Source: DAHUYF01 sp035623985 (GTDB taxonomy: Bacteria; Pseudomonadota; Alphaproteobacteria; ATCC43930; CGMCC-115725). Taken from it: a DNA stretch of 64,000 bases. The notes beneath the pieces are model-generated. The model did not search any database. It saw only the letters and a program-made list of their open reading frames with translations, and had not been told where the DNA came from. Of this stretch, positions 41,143 through 49,681 are shown one piece after another. The first letter of the stretch is position 1; the number at the start of each line of letters is the position of its first letter. The DNA lies in the NCBI GenBank assembly GCA_035623985.1, contig DASPSJ010000082.1:1-64000 (forward strand), given 5' to 3'. The position numbers were made by a program, and so were the translations under genes.

Positions 41143-42261
41143 ATGGAAGACATCTTTCGCTTTGCCGACGAGTGGGGTCCGCTCAAGATCGTGCACATCC
41201 ATCGCCCGGCGGCGGGGCTCAAGGCGGTCGTGGCGATCGACAACATCGCCTGCGGGCCGGCGGTCGGCGGCGTGCGCATGGCGCCCGATGTGAGCGCCGA
41301 GGAGGCTTTCCGCCTGGCGCGCGCCATGAGCCTCAAGAACGCCGCGGCCGGCCTTCCCCATGGCGGCGGCAAAGCGGTCATCTATGGCGATCCGAAGATG
41401 CCGCTCGGGAACAAAGAGCGGCTTGTTCGCGCCTTTGCCTCCGCCATCGCCGATCTCCGCGACTACGTGCCGGGCCCCGACATGGGCACCGACGAGCTGG
41501 CCATGGGCTGGATCAAGGACGAGATCGGGCGCGCCGTGGGATTGCCGCGCGAGGTCGGCGGCATCCCGCTTGACGAGATCGGCGCCACCGGCTTCGGCCT
41601 CGTCGCCGCCATCGACGTCGCGCGCGACAGGATCGGCCTCGAGCTCAGGGGCGCGCGCGTGGTCGTGCAGGGCTTTGGCTCGGTCGGCAAGCACGCGGCG
41701 CGCCTTCTTACCGAGCGCGGGGCGGTCCTGGTTGCCGCCAGCGATTCGCAAGGGGCGCTCGTCGACCAGGACGGACTCGACGTCGCCGCGCTCATCGAGC
41801 TCAAAGCCGCCGGCGGCAGTCTCCGCGACCACCCGCGGGGGCGAAAGCTCGAGCGCGAGGCCGTGATCGACGTGCCTTGCGACATCTGGATCCCGGCCGC
41901 CCGTCCCGACGTGATCGACGCCGCGAATGTCGACCGCCTGCGCGCGCGCCTCGTGGCGCAGGGCGCCAATATCCCGTGCACCGCCGAGGCGGAGCGCGCC
42001 CTTGCCGCGGCCGGCGTGCTGGCGATCCCCGACTTCATCGGCAATGCCGGCGGCGTCATCTGCGCCGCGACCGAGTATCAAGGCGGAACGCAGGCGCTGG
42101 CCTTTGCGGCCATCGACGAGAAGATTCGCGCGAACATGCGGCTCGTGATGGACGAGATCGAACGCAGCAAGGTCCTGCCGCGGGCCGCGGCCGTCGCCCT
42201 GGCCGAGCGCCGCATCCGCGCGGCGATGCGCACGCGCCGCTGGGGGACGAAAGAGCGCTGA
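41143..42261 (+). CDS. Glu/Leu/Phe/Val dehydrogenase
   Basis: 372 residues. N-terminal dimerisation/catalytic domain with GPAVGGVRMAP, SLKNAAAGLPHGGGKAVIYG (catalytic Lys) and PGPDMGTDELAMGWI (catalytic Asp). The Rossmann domain follows with VVVQGFGSVGKHAARLL and IPDFIGNAGGVICA. The short length (~370) fits a leucine/phenylalanine-type enzyme better than glutamate dehydrogenase. It interconverts an amino acid and its 2-oxoacid with NAD(P)H, so it can feed the E1-E2 complex encoded just upstream (10-base gap). Confidence 0.92.
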   Translation: MEDIFRFADEWGPLKIVHIHRPAAGLKAVVAIDNIACGPAVGGVRMAPDVSAEEAFRLARAMSLKNAAAGLPHGGGKAVIYGDPKMPLGNKERLVRAFASAIADLRDYVPGPDMGTDELAMGWIKDEIGRAVGLPREVGGIPLDEIGATGFGLVAAIDVARDRIGLELRGARVVVQGFGSVGKHAARLLTERGAVLVAASDSQGALVDQDGLDVAALIELKAAGGSLRDHPRGRKLEREAVIDVPCDIWIPAARPDVIDAANVDRLRARLVAQGANIPCTAEAERALAAAGVLAIPDFIGNAGGVICAATEYQGGTQALAFAAIDEKIRANMRLVMDEIERSKVLPRAAAVALAERRIRAAMRTRRWGTKER

Positions 42262-42271
42262 TGGAGCCGGC

Positions 42272-43081
42272 ATGCCCGAGCTTCCCGAAGTCGAGATCTT
42301 CAAGCGCCATCTCGATGCGACCTGCCTCGGGCGCAGGATCAGCGGCGCTTCCCTGCGCGACAGGCGCATCATCGGCAACTCGTCGCCGGCCCGGTTGGTT
42401 GCCCGGCTCAAAGGGGCGCGGCTCAGCGCGTCGCGGCGGCACGGCAAATATCTGCTGATCGCGCTGGACAAGGCCGGCTGGCTCGTCATGCATTTCGGCA
42501 TGAACGGCTCGCTCCGGCATTTCCGCAGGGACGACGAGGATCCGGCCTATGACCGCCTGCGCCTCGATTTCGGCGACGATCATCACCTCGCCTATGTCAA
42601 TCCACGGCTTTTGGGCCGTGTCGAGCTGGCGGCGGATGCCGACGCCTTCATCGCGCGGGAAAAGCTCGGGCCGGACGCGCTGGATGCGAAGTTGAGCCTC
42701 GCCGAATTCGCGCGGGCCGTCGCCGGGCGCAGGCGCGACCTCAAATCGGTGCTGATGGATCAGTCGGTCGTGGCCGGCATCGGCAACATCTATTCCGACG
42801 AGATCCTCTTTCAGGCGCGGCTTCATCCGCGGGTTCGCGCCGATCGGCTGCAGCGGGGAGATCTGAAGCGGCTGTTCAACAAGACGAGAAGCGTGCTGCG
42901 CCTGGCGGTCCGCCGCGGCGGCGGCGCGGAGCAGGCGCCGGAGCGCCTGCCCCGCGGCTTTCTCATTCGCGAACGGAAGAAAGGCGGGCGCTGCCCGCGT
43001 TGCGACGGCGCCGTCGCCGCGATCAAGTTTTCAGGCCGGACAGCCTATTACTGCCCGCGCTGCCAGCCGGCGCCGCGCTGA
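42272..43081 (+). CDS. mutM: Formamidopyrimidine-DNA glycosylase (Fpg/MutM or Nei family)
   Basis: 269 residues. N-terminal PELPEVEIFKRHL with the catalytic Pro2 and Glu3, the H2TH region (SVLMDQSVVAGIGNIYSDEILF) and a C-terminal zinc finger CPRCDGAVAAIKFSGRTAYY-CPRC. It excises oxidised purines and nicks the abasic site. It is last in the dehydrogenase operon (10-base gap), an unusual place for a repair enzyme, so it may be an oxidative-damage paralogue under the same control. It converges with the chemoreceptor gene. Confidence 0.93.
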   Translation: MPELPEVEIFKRHLDATCLGRRISGASLRDRRIIGNSSPARLVARLKGARLSASRRHGKYLLIALDKAGWLVMHFGMNGSLRHFRRDDEDPAYDRLRLDFGDDHHLAYVNPRLLGRVELAADADAFIAREKLGPDALDAKLSLAEFARAVAGRRRDLKSVLMDQSVVAGIGNIYSDEILFQARLHPRVRADRLQRGDLKRLFNKTRSVLRLAVRRGGGAEQAPERLPRGFLIRERKKGGRCPRCDGAVAAIKFSGRTAYYCPRCQPAPR

Positions 43082-43103
43082 CGGCCGGAGGACGCGGCCG
43101 CTC

Positions 43104-45233
43104 TCAGCCGCGGGACGCCAAGAGCGCCTGTCCCGAACCGCTTTCATCGCGTGGGGCGGAGATCTCCTTGACCCCGGCCTTGTCGGTCTTGAAGACGTGG
43201 TTGACCAGCCACTCTCTCAGGAACGACATCAGCTCCGTCGTCAGGCCGATTTTCCCGGCGGCGAAATCGCGCTGGAACCGCTCGACCTTGATCACCAGGT
43301 CGCCATGCGTCTTCTGATGCTGGGGCAAGGTTTTCAGGCCGCCTTGCCGCCAGATGATTTCTTCGCGGCCAAAATGGTCGCGGGTGTACTGAAGAAGCTT
43401 GGCCAGAACGGCGGCGGCGATATCGCGCCCCTTGCCTTCGAGCATCGCCTGGTTCAACTCATTGACGTATTGCACCAGCATCTTGTGGTCGGCGTCGATG
43501 ACCGCGTTGCCGGTCAGCCAGGAAGATCCCCACTCGAGGCTGGCGCCGCTGGTTTGAAGGCGGATCAGAAAATTGTCCGCGACGGCCCGCATCGATTCCG
43601 CCTGGCGGGCCAAATCACGGGCAGCCCCGAGGACGCTCTGCGCCGTGGTGCTGGTTTCCTTCACGTCGCTGCTGACGCCGACGATGTTTTGCGACACCTC
43701 GCCGGTCCGCGCATGCGCCGCCTGGATGTTACGGGTGATTTCCTGGGTGGCAGCACCCTGCTCCTCGACGGCCGAGGCAATGGCGGACGAGGTTTCGTCC
43801 ATCTGGCGAACGGTCGATGCGATGCCGCCGATCGCCGTGACCGCGTTGCTCGTCTGCTCTTGCACGGATTTGATCTGGTCGGTGATCTCGTCGGTGGCCT
43901 TGGCGGTTTGACTGGCCAGGTGCTTGACCTCGTTGGCCACCACCGCGAAGCCTTTGCCCGCTTCCCCGGCGCGCGCGGCCTCGATCGTCGCATTCAAGGC
44001 GAGAAGATTGGTCTGACTGGCGATGTCGTTGATGAGACTGACGACATCGCCGATCTTGCCGGCGGCGGCGGCCAATCCACGCACCAGCTCGTTGGTGGTC
44101 GCCGCCTCGGCCGCGGCGCTCCGCGCGACGCTGCCGGCCCGCTGCACTTGCGAGGCGATTTCGCGGCTCGACGCGGCCAGCTCTTCCGAGGCCGCGGCAA
44201 CGGTCTGCACATTGGCGTCGGCCTGTTCGCTGGCGGCCGCCACGGCCCTGGCCTGATGGTCCGTCCGGTCCGCCACCGCCGACATCCCCTGGGCGCTCGC
44301 TTCAAGGCCGACGGCGTCGGAAATGATCTTGTCGACGACTTCGACGACCCTGGAATTGAACTCTTCGACCAGGCCGGCCTGCGCCTTCGCCGCCTGTTCC
44401 TTGACGATCAGGTCGGTCTCCTTTTGGCGCCGGAGTTGTTCGGCCGATTTGGCTTCGTTGCGCAGTATCTCGACGGAGCGAGCGAGCACCCCGATTTCGT
44501 CGGCGCGACCGGTCGCCGGGATACGGACGTCGTGATCGCCTTCCCTGATGCGATCGGTCGCCCCGGCCAGGGACAGAAGCGGCAGGCTGACGGATCGCGA
44601 GATCCGCCACGCGGCAAGCGACGCGACGAGCAGCACGGCGATGCCAATGACAAGTTGGTCGCGGATCTCGCGAGCGAAGGCGGCATCGATATCGGCGAGA
44701 TAGACGCCGGTGCCGATGATCCAGCCCCACGGCTGGAAATAGCCGACATAGGAGACTTTCGGGAGAGGGTCGGCCGAGCCGGTCTTGGGGAACCAGTAAT
44801 AGACATGGCCGCCGCCGCTCTTGGCCTCTTGGATCATGTCGGGAAGGTAGGCGTAGCCCTTGGCGTCCTGCGTATCGAGGAAGGTCTTTCCTTCGCGTTC
44901 CGGCTTGGAACCGTGGACGATGTTCTTGCCATTGTCGTCGTAGACGAAGAAATACTCGTCGCCCGCATAGTGCATGCCGCGGATGGCGATCTTCGCCATG
45001 GCCTGGGCGGTGGCGTCGTCGAATTCGCCTTTCTGTGCCCGCTCGTAGAAGGATCGGGCGGCGTCGGACGCCGCCTCCACCAGGTTCTTGGTCTTCTGCT
45101 TTTGCGCTTCGAGCAGCTCGTGCTTGAGTTGAAAGGCGTTCCAGCCCGCCAGCAAGACAATGCCGGCGAAAATCAGGCCGATCAGTCCGCCGAAGCGCAA
45201 CTTGACGGATCTGATGCGAAAGCCGACGGCCAT
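43104..45233 (-). CDS. Methyl-accepting chemotaxis protein with C-terminal hemerythrin domain
   Basis: 709 residues from the ATG at 45233, with GGGGGAG ahead. Order: TM1 (~13-33), periplasmic single-Cache domain (YERAQKGEFDDATAQAMAKI, GDEYFFVYDDNGKNIVHGSK, YVGYFQPWGWIIGTGVY), TM2 (~190-210), HAMP, a long signalling coiled coil with the hairpin tip LLALNATIEAARAGEAGKGF. Then a bacteriohemerythrin from ~585: DADHKMLVQYVN, YTRDHFGREEIIW, LPQHQKTHGDL and NHVFKTDK provide the His/Glu/Asp di-iron ligands. It probably senses oxygen or redox at the cytoplasmic end as well as a periplasmic ligand. Confidence 0.94.
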   Translation of the reverse strand: MAVGFRIRSVKLRFGGLIGLIFAGIVLLAGWNAFQLKHELLEAQKQKTKNLVEAASDAARSFYERAQKGEFDDATAQAMAKIAIRGMHYAGDEYFFVYDDNGKNIVHGSKPEREGKTFLDTQDAKGYAYLPDMIQEAKSGGGHVYYWFPKTGSADPLPKVSYVGYFQPWGWIIGTGVYLADIDAAFAREIRDQLVIGIAVLLVASLAAWRISRSVSLPLLSLAGATDRIREGDHDVRIPATGRADEIGVLARSVEILRNEAKSAEQLRRQKETDLIVKEQAAKAQAGLVEEFNSRVVEVVDKIISDAVGLEASAQGMSAVADRTDHQARAVAAASEQADANVQTVAAASEELAASSREIASQVQRAGSVARSAAAEAATTNELVRGLAAAAGKIGDVVSLINDIASQTNLLALNATIEAARAGEAGKGFAVVANEVKHLASQTAKATDEITDQIKSVQEQTSNAVTAIGGIASTVRQMDETSSAIASAVEEQGAATQEITRNIQAAHARTGEVSQNIVGVSSDVKETSTTAQSVLGAARDLARQAESMRAVADNFLIRLQTSGASLEWGSSWLTGNAVIDADHKMLVQYVNELNQAMLEGKGRDIAAAVLAKLLQYTRDHFGREEIIWRQGGLKTLPQHQKTHGDLVIKVERFQRDFAAGKIGLTTELMSFLREWLVNHVFKTDKAGVKEISAPRDESGSGQALLASRG

Positions 45234-45721
45234 GCGTTCTCCCCCGAGCTTCCGCCCCAGAAGTCTTCGACGACAAGGCATCATCTTAGCAAGGCTTCGT
45301 AAAATATCGCTTACGCGCTAGGCGATGACCGCGCATCGCAACCGACGGCCATGGGATTCCTGGAGCAGCGAAGCAGTTTCGGCCTTCAGTGCGTTTCTGC
45401 GGCAAGCGGGCTCGCCCCCCATGGCGGCACCGGCGCTTGTCGGTTTGCCGTCATCAAGACGCCGCCTTTCGCTCGCCGAGCCCTCCCTTTCGGCGCCGGC
45501 GAGCCTTCCGCCGGTGCGGCATCTTGCCGCGATGGCGCGCGACCGCGCGGCTCAGCACGGCCTTTCAACCGTCCCCCAAGCATGGTCGCCGGTCGCACGG
45601 CGCAGCGCTCGCGATCGCCGAGCCGGTTCGAGACGAACGGCGGGCAATCGGAGATGCAGGCGAGGCGGCCGTTCTCGGCGCTGCCTTCCTGCTCGCCGCG
45701 GGCCGCCCCGGGAATGCAGGT
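45234..45721. other. Intergenic region between the chemoreceptor and host-attachment-type genes
   Basis: About 490 bases. Open frames on both strands are Arg/Ala/Pro-rich and lack any recognisable domain. There is an AT-rich patch near 45290-45320 that may hold the chemoreceptor promoter. No FNR-type box is seen here. Confidence 0.55.
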
Positions 45722-46174
45722 TCAGTCCTGACGGAGATTTTCCAGATGCCGCGGCAGCTCGTCGAGCGGCAGCTTCGTGAGATCCTTCGGAGCCGAGGCC
45801 TTGATCTTGCGTCGGACCGCGTCGTCGAGTGCGTCGCGCAACTCGCCCAGACAACGCGGCGGAGCAAACAGGATGAGGTTGTCGAAGCGCTTGTCCCCGG
45901 CCGCCTGGTTGAGCTGGACGGCCACGCCACGGACGAAAGCGGCCTTGCGCTCCTCATGCGGATCACGCCGCGGCTCGATGCTGTGATGCCCGGTATACGC
46001 GCTTTCCTGCGCTTGGCCCGGCCGGTCGGCCCAGATTTCGCGCGACGGCGTATGGGCCTCTTCCGAAACGGCTTCCGACACGATATCGAAGCCCTTGCCG
46101 TCCTCCCGTCGCACCACAATCCGCGCGCGGCTGCCGTCGGCGATGACGATCCAGGTGGTAGGGTGCCTGGGCAT
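45722..46174 (-). CDS. Host-attachment-protein family (AtsE-like) protein
   Basis: 150 residues, ATG with GGAGGAGAG ahead. It has the family layout: N-terminal WIVIADGSRARIVVRR, a middle with SREIWADRPGQAQESAYTGH and HSIEPRRDPHEERKAAF, then FDNLILFAPPRCLGELRDAL and the C-terminal DLTKLPLDELPRHLENL. It is named after an Agrobacterium gene but its biochemical role is unclear; the fold resembles eRF1/Pelota-like RNA-interacting domains. It is divergent from the Lon-like gene and may share the box at 46228. Confidence 0.9.
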   Translation of the reverse strand: MPRHPTTWIVIADGSRARIVVRREDGKGFDIVSEAVSEEAHTPSREIWADRPGQAQESAYTGHHSIEPRRDPHEERKAAFVRGVAVQLNQAAGDKRFDNLILFAPPRCLGELRDALDDAVRRKIKASAPKDLTKLPLDELPRHLENLRQD

Positions 46175-46227
46175 GCAACTCTCCTCCGCAATAACGTAAA
46201 ATTATGGCAAGGGGCCAATTGCCGGCA

Positions 46228-46241
46228 TTGACATAGCTCAA
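46228..46241. promoter_or_regulatory. FNR/FixK-type box in the divergent host-attachment / Lon-like promoter region
   Basis: TTGAC-ATAG-CTCAA, one mismatch per arm. Centred 60 bases from the minus-strand ATG (46174) and 104 bases from the plus-strand ATG (46339), so it could serve either or both. Confidence 0.55.
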
Positions 46242-46338
46242 GGACGCCGGGGTGCGCCGCCCCCTTGATTTGTCGCGAAGCGCTTCGCACGATCCGGAGC
46301 CGGGCGCAAGTAAATAACGGCGGGAGGAGCTCTGGCCC

Positions 46339-48834
46339 ATGGGCAACGACGCGGTCTTCGCGGCGGACGAAAAGCCGGCTTCGGCCGAGGCGGCGGCGTT
46401 TACGCCCGGGCGTCCGCTGCCGGCTTCGCGCTTGCGCGGCGTCTGTACCTTGGACGGCCTCGCCTTCGACACGACCGAGGAGCTTGCGGACCTGCCGGGC
46501 CTGGTGGGTCAGGAGCGGGCGCTCGACGCGATCCGTGTCGGCATCGGCATCCGCCGCAAGGGCTTCAACGTCTTCGCCTTCGGCCCGCCGGGTACGGGCA
46601 AGCATACGATGATCGACCAGCTTCTGCGGGTCGAAGCCGCCGCCGCGCCGGCACCGCCCGACTGGTGCTACGTCAACGACTTTGCCGATCCGCACCGGCC
46701 GCGGCGGCTCGCATTGCCGACGGGGCGCGCGGCCACGCTTCGCGACGCGATGAAGCGCCTCGTCGCCGAGCTGCGCGTGGCGCTTCCGGCCGCCTTCGAG
46801 CGCGAAGACTATCGGACGCGCCGCGAGGTGATCGACCAGCAGTTCAAGCATCGTCACGAGGAGGCGTTCGGCGCCTTGCAGCGCCGGGCGGAGGCGAAGA
46901 GCATCAGCCTGCTTCGCACGCCGATGGGGCTTGCCCTGGCCCCCATCCGCAACGGCGAAGTCATTCCGCCCGAGATCTTCCAGAAGCTTCCCGCGGAGGA
47001 TCGCGAGCGGATGAGGAGCGATATCGAAACCTTGCAGGCCGAGCTCGAGGCCATCGTGCGCAAGATCCCCGAATGGGAGCGCGAGCATCGCGACGCGGTC
47101 CGCCAGCTCAACCGCGACACGACGGCGGTGGTCGTGCGGCACTTGCTGCAGGAGGTGCGCGCCGCCTTCACCGACCTGCCGGATGTCGTGGCCTATCTCG
47201 GCGACGTCGAGAGCGACATCCTCGAGCATGCCGAGGAGTTCACCGGGCTTGATCGCGATGGCGCGCAGTCGGAAGGCGCGCCCGCCGACATGTCGTCCTT
47301 TCGCCGGTACCAGGTCAATGTCCTCGTCGACAATGCCGGTCAGAAGGGCGCCCCGATCGTCTACGAGGATCATCCGACGCATCAGGGCCTGATCGGCCGC
47401 ATCGAGCACCTCGCCCGCTTCGGCGCTCTCGTCACCGATTTCAACCTGATCGTTCCGGGCGCGCTGCATCGCGCCAATGGCGGCTATCTCGTGCTCGATG
47501 CCCAGCGGCTCATTGCCGCCAATTTCGGGTGGGAGACGCTGAAGCGCGCCTTGCGGTCGGGAGAGATCCGCACCGTATCGCTCGAGCAGATGCTCAGCCT
47601 CGCCAGCACCGTGTCGCTCGATCCCGAGCCCATACCTCTCGAAGTCAAGGTCGTCCTCGTGGGCTCGCCGCTGCTCTACTACCTGCTTTCCGAGCTCGAT
47701 CCGGACTTCCCCGAGCTCTTCAAGATCGCCGCCGATTTCGACGATCGCGTCGAGCGATCGGCGGCGACGATGGAGCTCTACGCCCGCCTCATCGCATCGG
47801 CGGCGCGGCGCGAGAGGCTCAGACCGCTCGACCGCACGGCCGTGGCCCGGACGATCGAGGAGGCGGCGCGGATGAGCGGCGATGCGGCAAAACTCACCGC
47901 TGAAATCCGCGGGCTCATGGATCTCCTCCAGGAAGCGGATCATGTGGCGGAGCTGGCCGGCAAGACCCTGATCGGCGGCGCCGAAATCGAGGCGGCGATC
48001 GACGCCCGCCGGCGCCGCGCCGATCGGGTCCATCGCCGCTTCCAAGAGGAGATCGGCCGGAACACGCTGCGCGTCGAGACGACCGGCGAGCGCGTCGGGC
48101 AGGTGAATGGACTGTCTGTCATCACGGTAAGCGGCGTGAGCTTCGGCCGCCCGAGCCGCATCACCGCGCAGGTGCGGCTCGGCAAGGGCGAAGTGATCGA
48201 CATCGAGCGCGAGGTCGCGCTCGGCGGACCCATTCATTCAAAGGGCATCCTCATCCTGTCCGGCTTTCTCGGCGGCCGTTTCGGCCGGAACGGGCCATTG
48301 TCGCTCACCGCAAGCTTGGTGTTCGAGCAGTCCTACGGCCCGGTCGAGGGCGACAGCGCTTCCGCCGCCGAGCTTTTCGCCCTGCTTTCCGCCTTGTCGG
48401 GGGTGCCCATCCGGCAGTCCCTGGCGGTCACCGGCTCGGTCGATCAGCATGGCGGCATCCAGGCGGTCGGCGGGGTCGACGAGAAGATCGAGGGATTCTT
48501 CGACATCTGCAGGGCACGCGGCCTTGCCGGCGGTCAGGGCGTTCTCCTGCCCGCCGCCAATGTGCAACACCTCATGCTGAGGCGCGAAGTGGTCGATGCC
48601 GCGGCCGCGGGTCTCTTCTCGATCATTCCCTACGATACCATCGACCAGGGGATCGAGCTGCTGACCGGCGTGCCGGCGGGAGCGCCGGACGCGGGCGGGA
48701 GCTATGCGGAGGGAACGATCAACCGCGCCGTCGCGGCGAGGTTGGCGGCTTTCGCGCAGCGAAGCGTCCGCGCTCCTTTACCGACGAAGACGCCGCGGCG
48801 GCCGCGCATCGCTTCGCGAGACGGCGATGAGTGA
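46339..48834 (+). CDS. Lon-like ATP-dependent protease (AAA/LonB-type)
   Basis: 831 residues, ATG with GGGAGGAG ahead. An N-terminal AAA domain with Walker A FGPPGTGKHTM (K88), a long coiled-coil insertion (~130-290), and a second AAA-like region with RYQVNVLVDNAGQKGAPIVY. The C-terminal S16 Lon protease domain has catalytic Ser S673 (EGDSASAAELFALLSAL) and Lys K716 (GGVDEKIEGF), 43 residues apart as in Lon. It is the soluble Lon-related family, distinct from housekeeping LonA, and probably degrades damaged or regulatory proteins in stress. The next gene overlaps its end. Confidence 0.93.
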   Translation: MGNDAVFAADEKPASAEAAAFTPGRPLPASRLRGVCTLDGLAFDTTEELADLPGLVGQERALDAIRVGIGIRRKGFNVFAFGPPGTGKHTMIDQLLRVEAAAAPAPPDWCYVNDFADPHRPRRLALPTGRAATLRDAMKRLVAELRVALPAAFEREDYRTRREVIDQQFKHRHEEAFGALQRRAEAKSISLLRTPMGLALAPIRNGEVIPPEIFQKLPAEDRERMRSDIETLQAELEAIVRKIPEWEREHRDAVRQLNRDTTAVVVRHLLQEVRAAFTDLPDVVAYLGDVESDILEHAEEFTGLDRDGAQSEGAPADMSSFRRYQVNVLVDNAGQKGAPIVYEDHPTHQGLIGRIEHLARFGALVTDFNLIVPGALHRANGGYLVLDAQRLIAANFGWETLKRALRSGEIRTVSLEQMLSLASTVSLDPEPIPLEVKVVLVGSPLLYYLLSELDPDFPELFKIAADFDDRVERSAATMELYARLIASAARRERLRPLDRTAVARTIEEAARMSGDAAKLTAEIRGLMDLLQEADHVAELAGKTLIGGAEIEAAIDARRRRADRVHRRFQEEIGRNTLRVETTGERVGQVNGLSVITVSGVSFGRPSRITAQVRLGKGEVIDIEREVALGGPIHSKGILILSGFLGGRFGRNGPLSLTASLVFEQSYGPVEGDSASAAELFALLSALSGVPIRQSLAVTGSVDQHGGIQAVGGVDEKIEGFFDICRARGLAGGQGVLLPAANVQHLMLRREVVDAAAAGLFSIIPYDTIDQGIELLTGVPAGAPDAGGSYAEGTINRAVAARLAAFAQRSVRAPLPTKTPRRPRIASRDGDE

Positions 48835-49660
48835 GCCGGAGATAAAGCGGGTCATCATCGCCTGCGGCGCGCATGGCGATATCGACATCGCCGTGCGCGG
48901 TGCGGCGGAGCTGGCCGGCCGCTGGCGGGTTCCGCTGCACGGCCTCTTCCTCAAGGACGAGAACCTCCTGCGCCTCGCCATGCTCCCGTTCATCCGCCAA
49001 GTGAGCCTGTCGGCGCCGGAGCTGTCGGGAACGCTCGAGGTCGAGCAGTTGCAGAGCCTGCTTTCGGCGCTCGCGGCGTCGATGCGCCGCGCGATCGAAT
49101 CGGCGGCGCAGCATGCGGGGGTCGACTGGTCCTTTGCGGAGCTGCACGACCTGCCGAGCGCCGCGTCAGGCGCCGTTCTGGAGGGCGATATTCTGGTGAT
49201 CGATGCCGGAGCGCGTGCGTTCTCGGGGTCTTGGCGACCCCGCTCGCTGTGGGAAAGCGCCGCGGGAGATCTCGGGACCCTGGTGCTCCTGCGCCGCAAC
49301 GAGGGAGAGGGGCGTCCCTGCATTGTCCTGATGCTGGATGGGGGCGCCGCCGATCACGACAGGATCCTGGGGGCCGTTCGAGCGCTCGCAAGCCCTCAAG
49401 ATCGGCTGCATGTATTGGCATTTGGCGATTTGGCGGCCGATGCCGATTTTCGCGAAGCGCTGCTCCGTCAGTTCGAGCTGGCGGGGCTGTCGCACGTCGC
49501 CGTCGAGCGTCCTGCGCGCGACGTCGCGGAGGCGCGCGATCGCGTCGCCCGGCTGGCCCCGCGGCTGGTCGCGATCGAGACCTCCGCGCTGGAGCAGGAG
49601 GACGTGCAGACGCTCGTCGCGAACACCCAATGCGATCTGCTGCTGGTGGGGGAAGTATGA
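48827..49660 (+). CDS. Universal-stress-like tandem domain protein
   Basis: 277 residues. The ATG overlaps the last 8 bases of the Lon-like gene, so they are translationally coupled. Begins EIKRVIIACGAHGDIDIAVR, with a Usp-like alpha/beta pattern and a second half (RPCIVLMLDGGAADHDRILG, VLAFGDLAAD, TQCDLLLVGEV). The ATP-binding G-x2-G-x9-G motif is not evident, so it would be a non-nucleotide-binding Usp relative. A role as adaptor of the protease is possible but only inferred. Confidence 0.65.
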   Translation: MSEPEIKRVIIACGAHGDIDIAVRGAAELAGRWRVPLHGLFLKDENLLRLAMLPFIRQVSLSAPELSGTLEVEQLQSLLSALAASMRRAIESAAQHAGVDWSFAELHDLPSAASGAVLEGDILVIDAGARAFSGSWRPRSLWESAAGDLGTLVLLRRNEGEGRPCIVLMLDGGAADHDRILGAVRALASPQDRLHVLAFGDLAADADFREALLRQFELAGLSHVAVERPARDVAEARDRVARLAPRLVAIETSALEQEDVQTLVANTQCDLLLVGEV

Positions 49661-49681
49661 GATCGGCGCCCAGGCGGCTCG

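Noticed and set aside
43197..45302. 701-codon open frame antisense to the chemoreceptor gene
   Set aside because: Low-complexity Gly/Arg/Asp translation; the minus-strand frame encodes an intact chemoreceptor-hemerythrin.
45303..45721. Several overlapping open frames between the chemoreceptor and host-attachment-type genes
   Set aside because: Arg/Ala/Pro/Ser-rich in every frame, no ribosome site, no domain.
45565..48237. 890-codon open frame antisense to the Lon-like gene
   Set aside because: GC-rich third positions keep the opposite strand open; the translation is Arg/Ala/Gly/Asp-rich without any domain, while the plus-strand gene has complete protease motifs.
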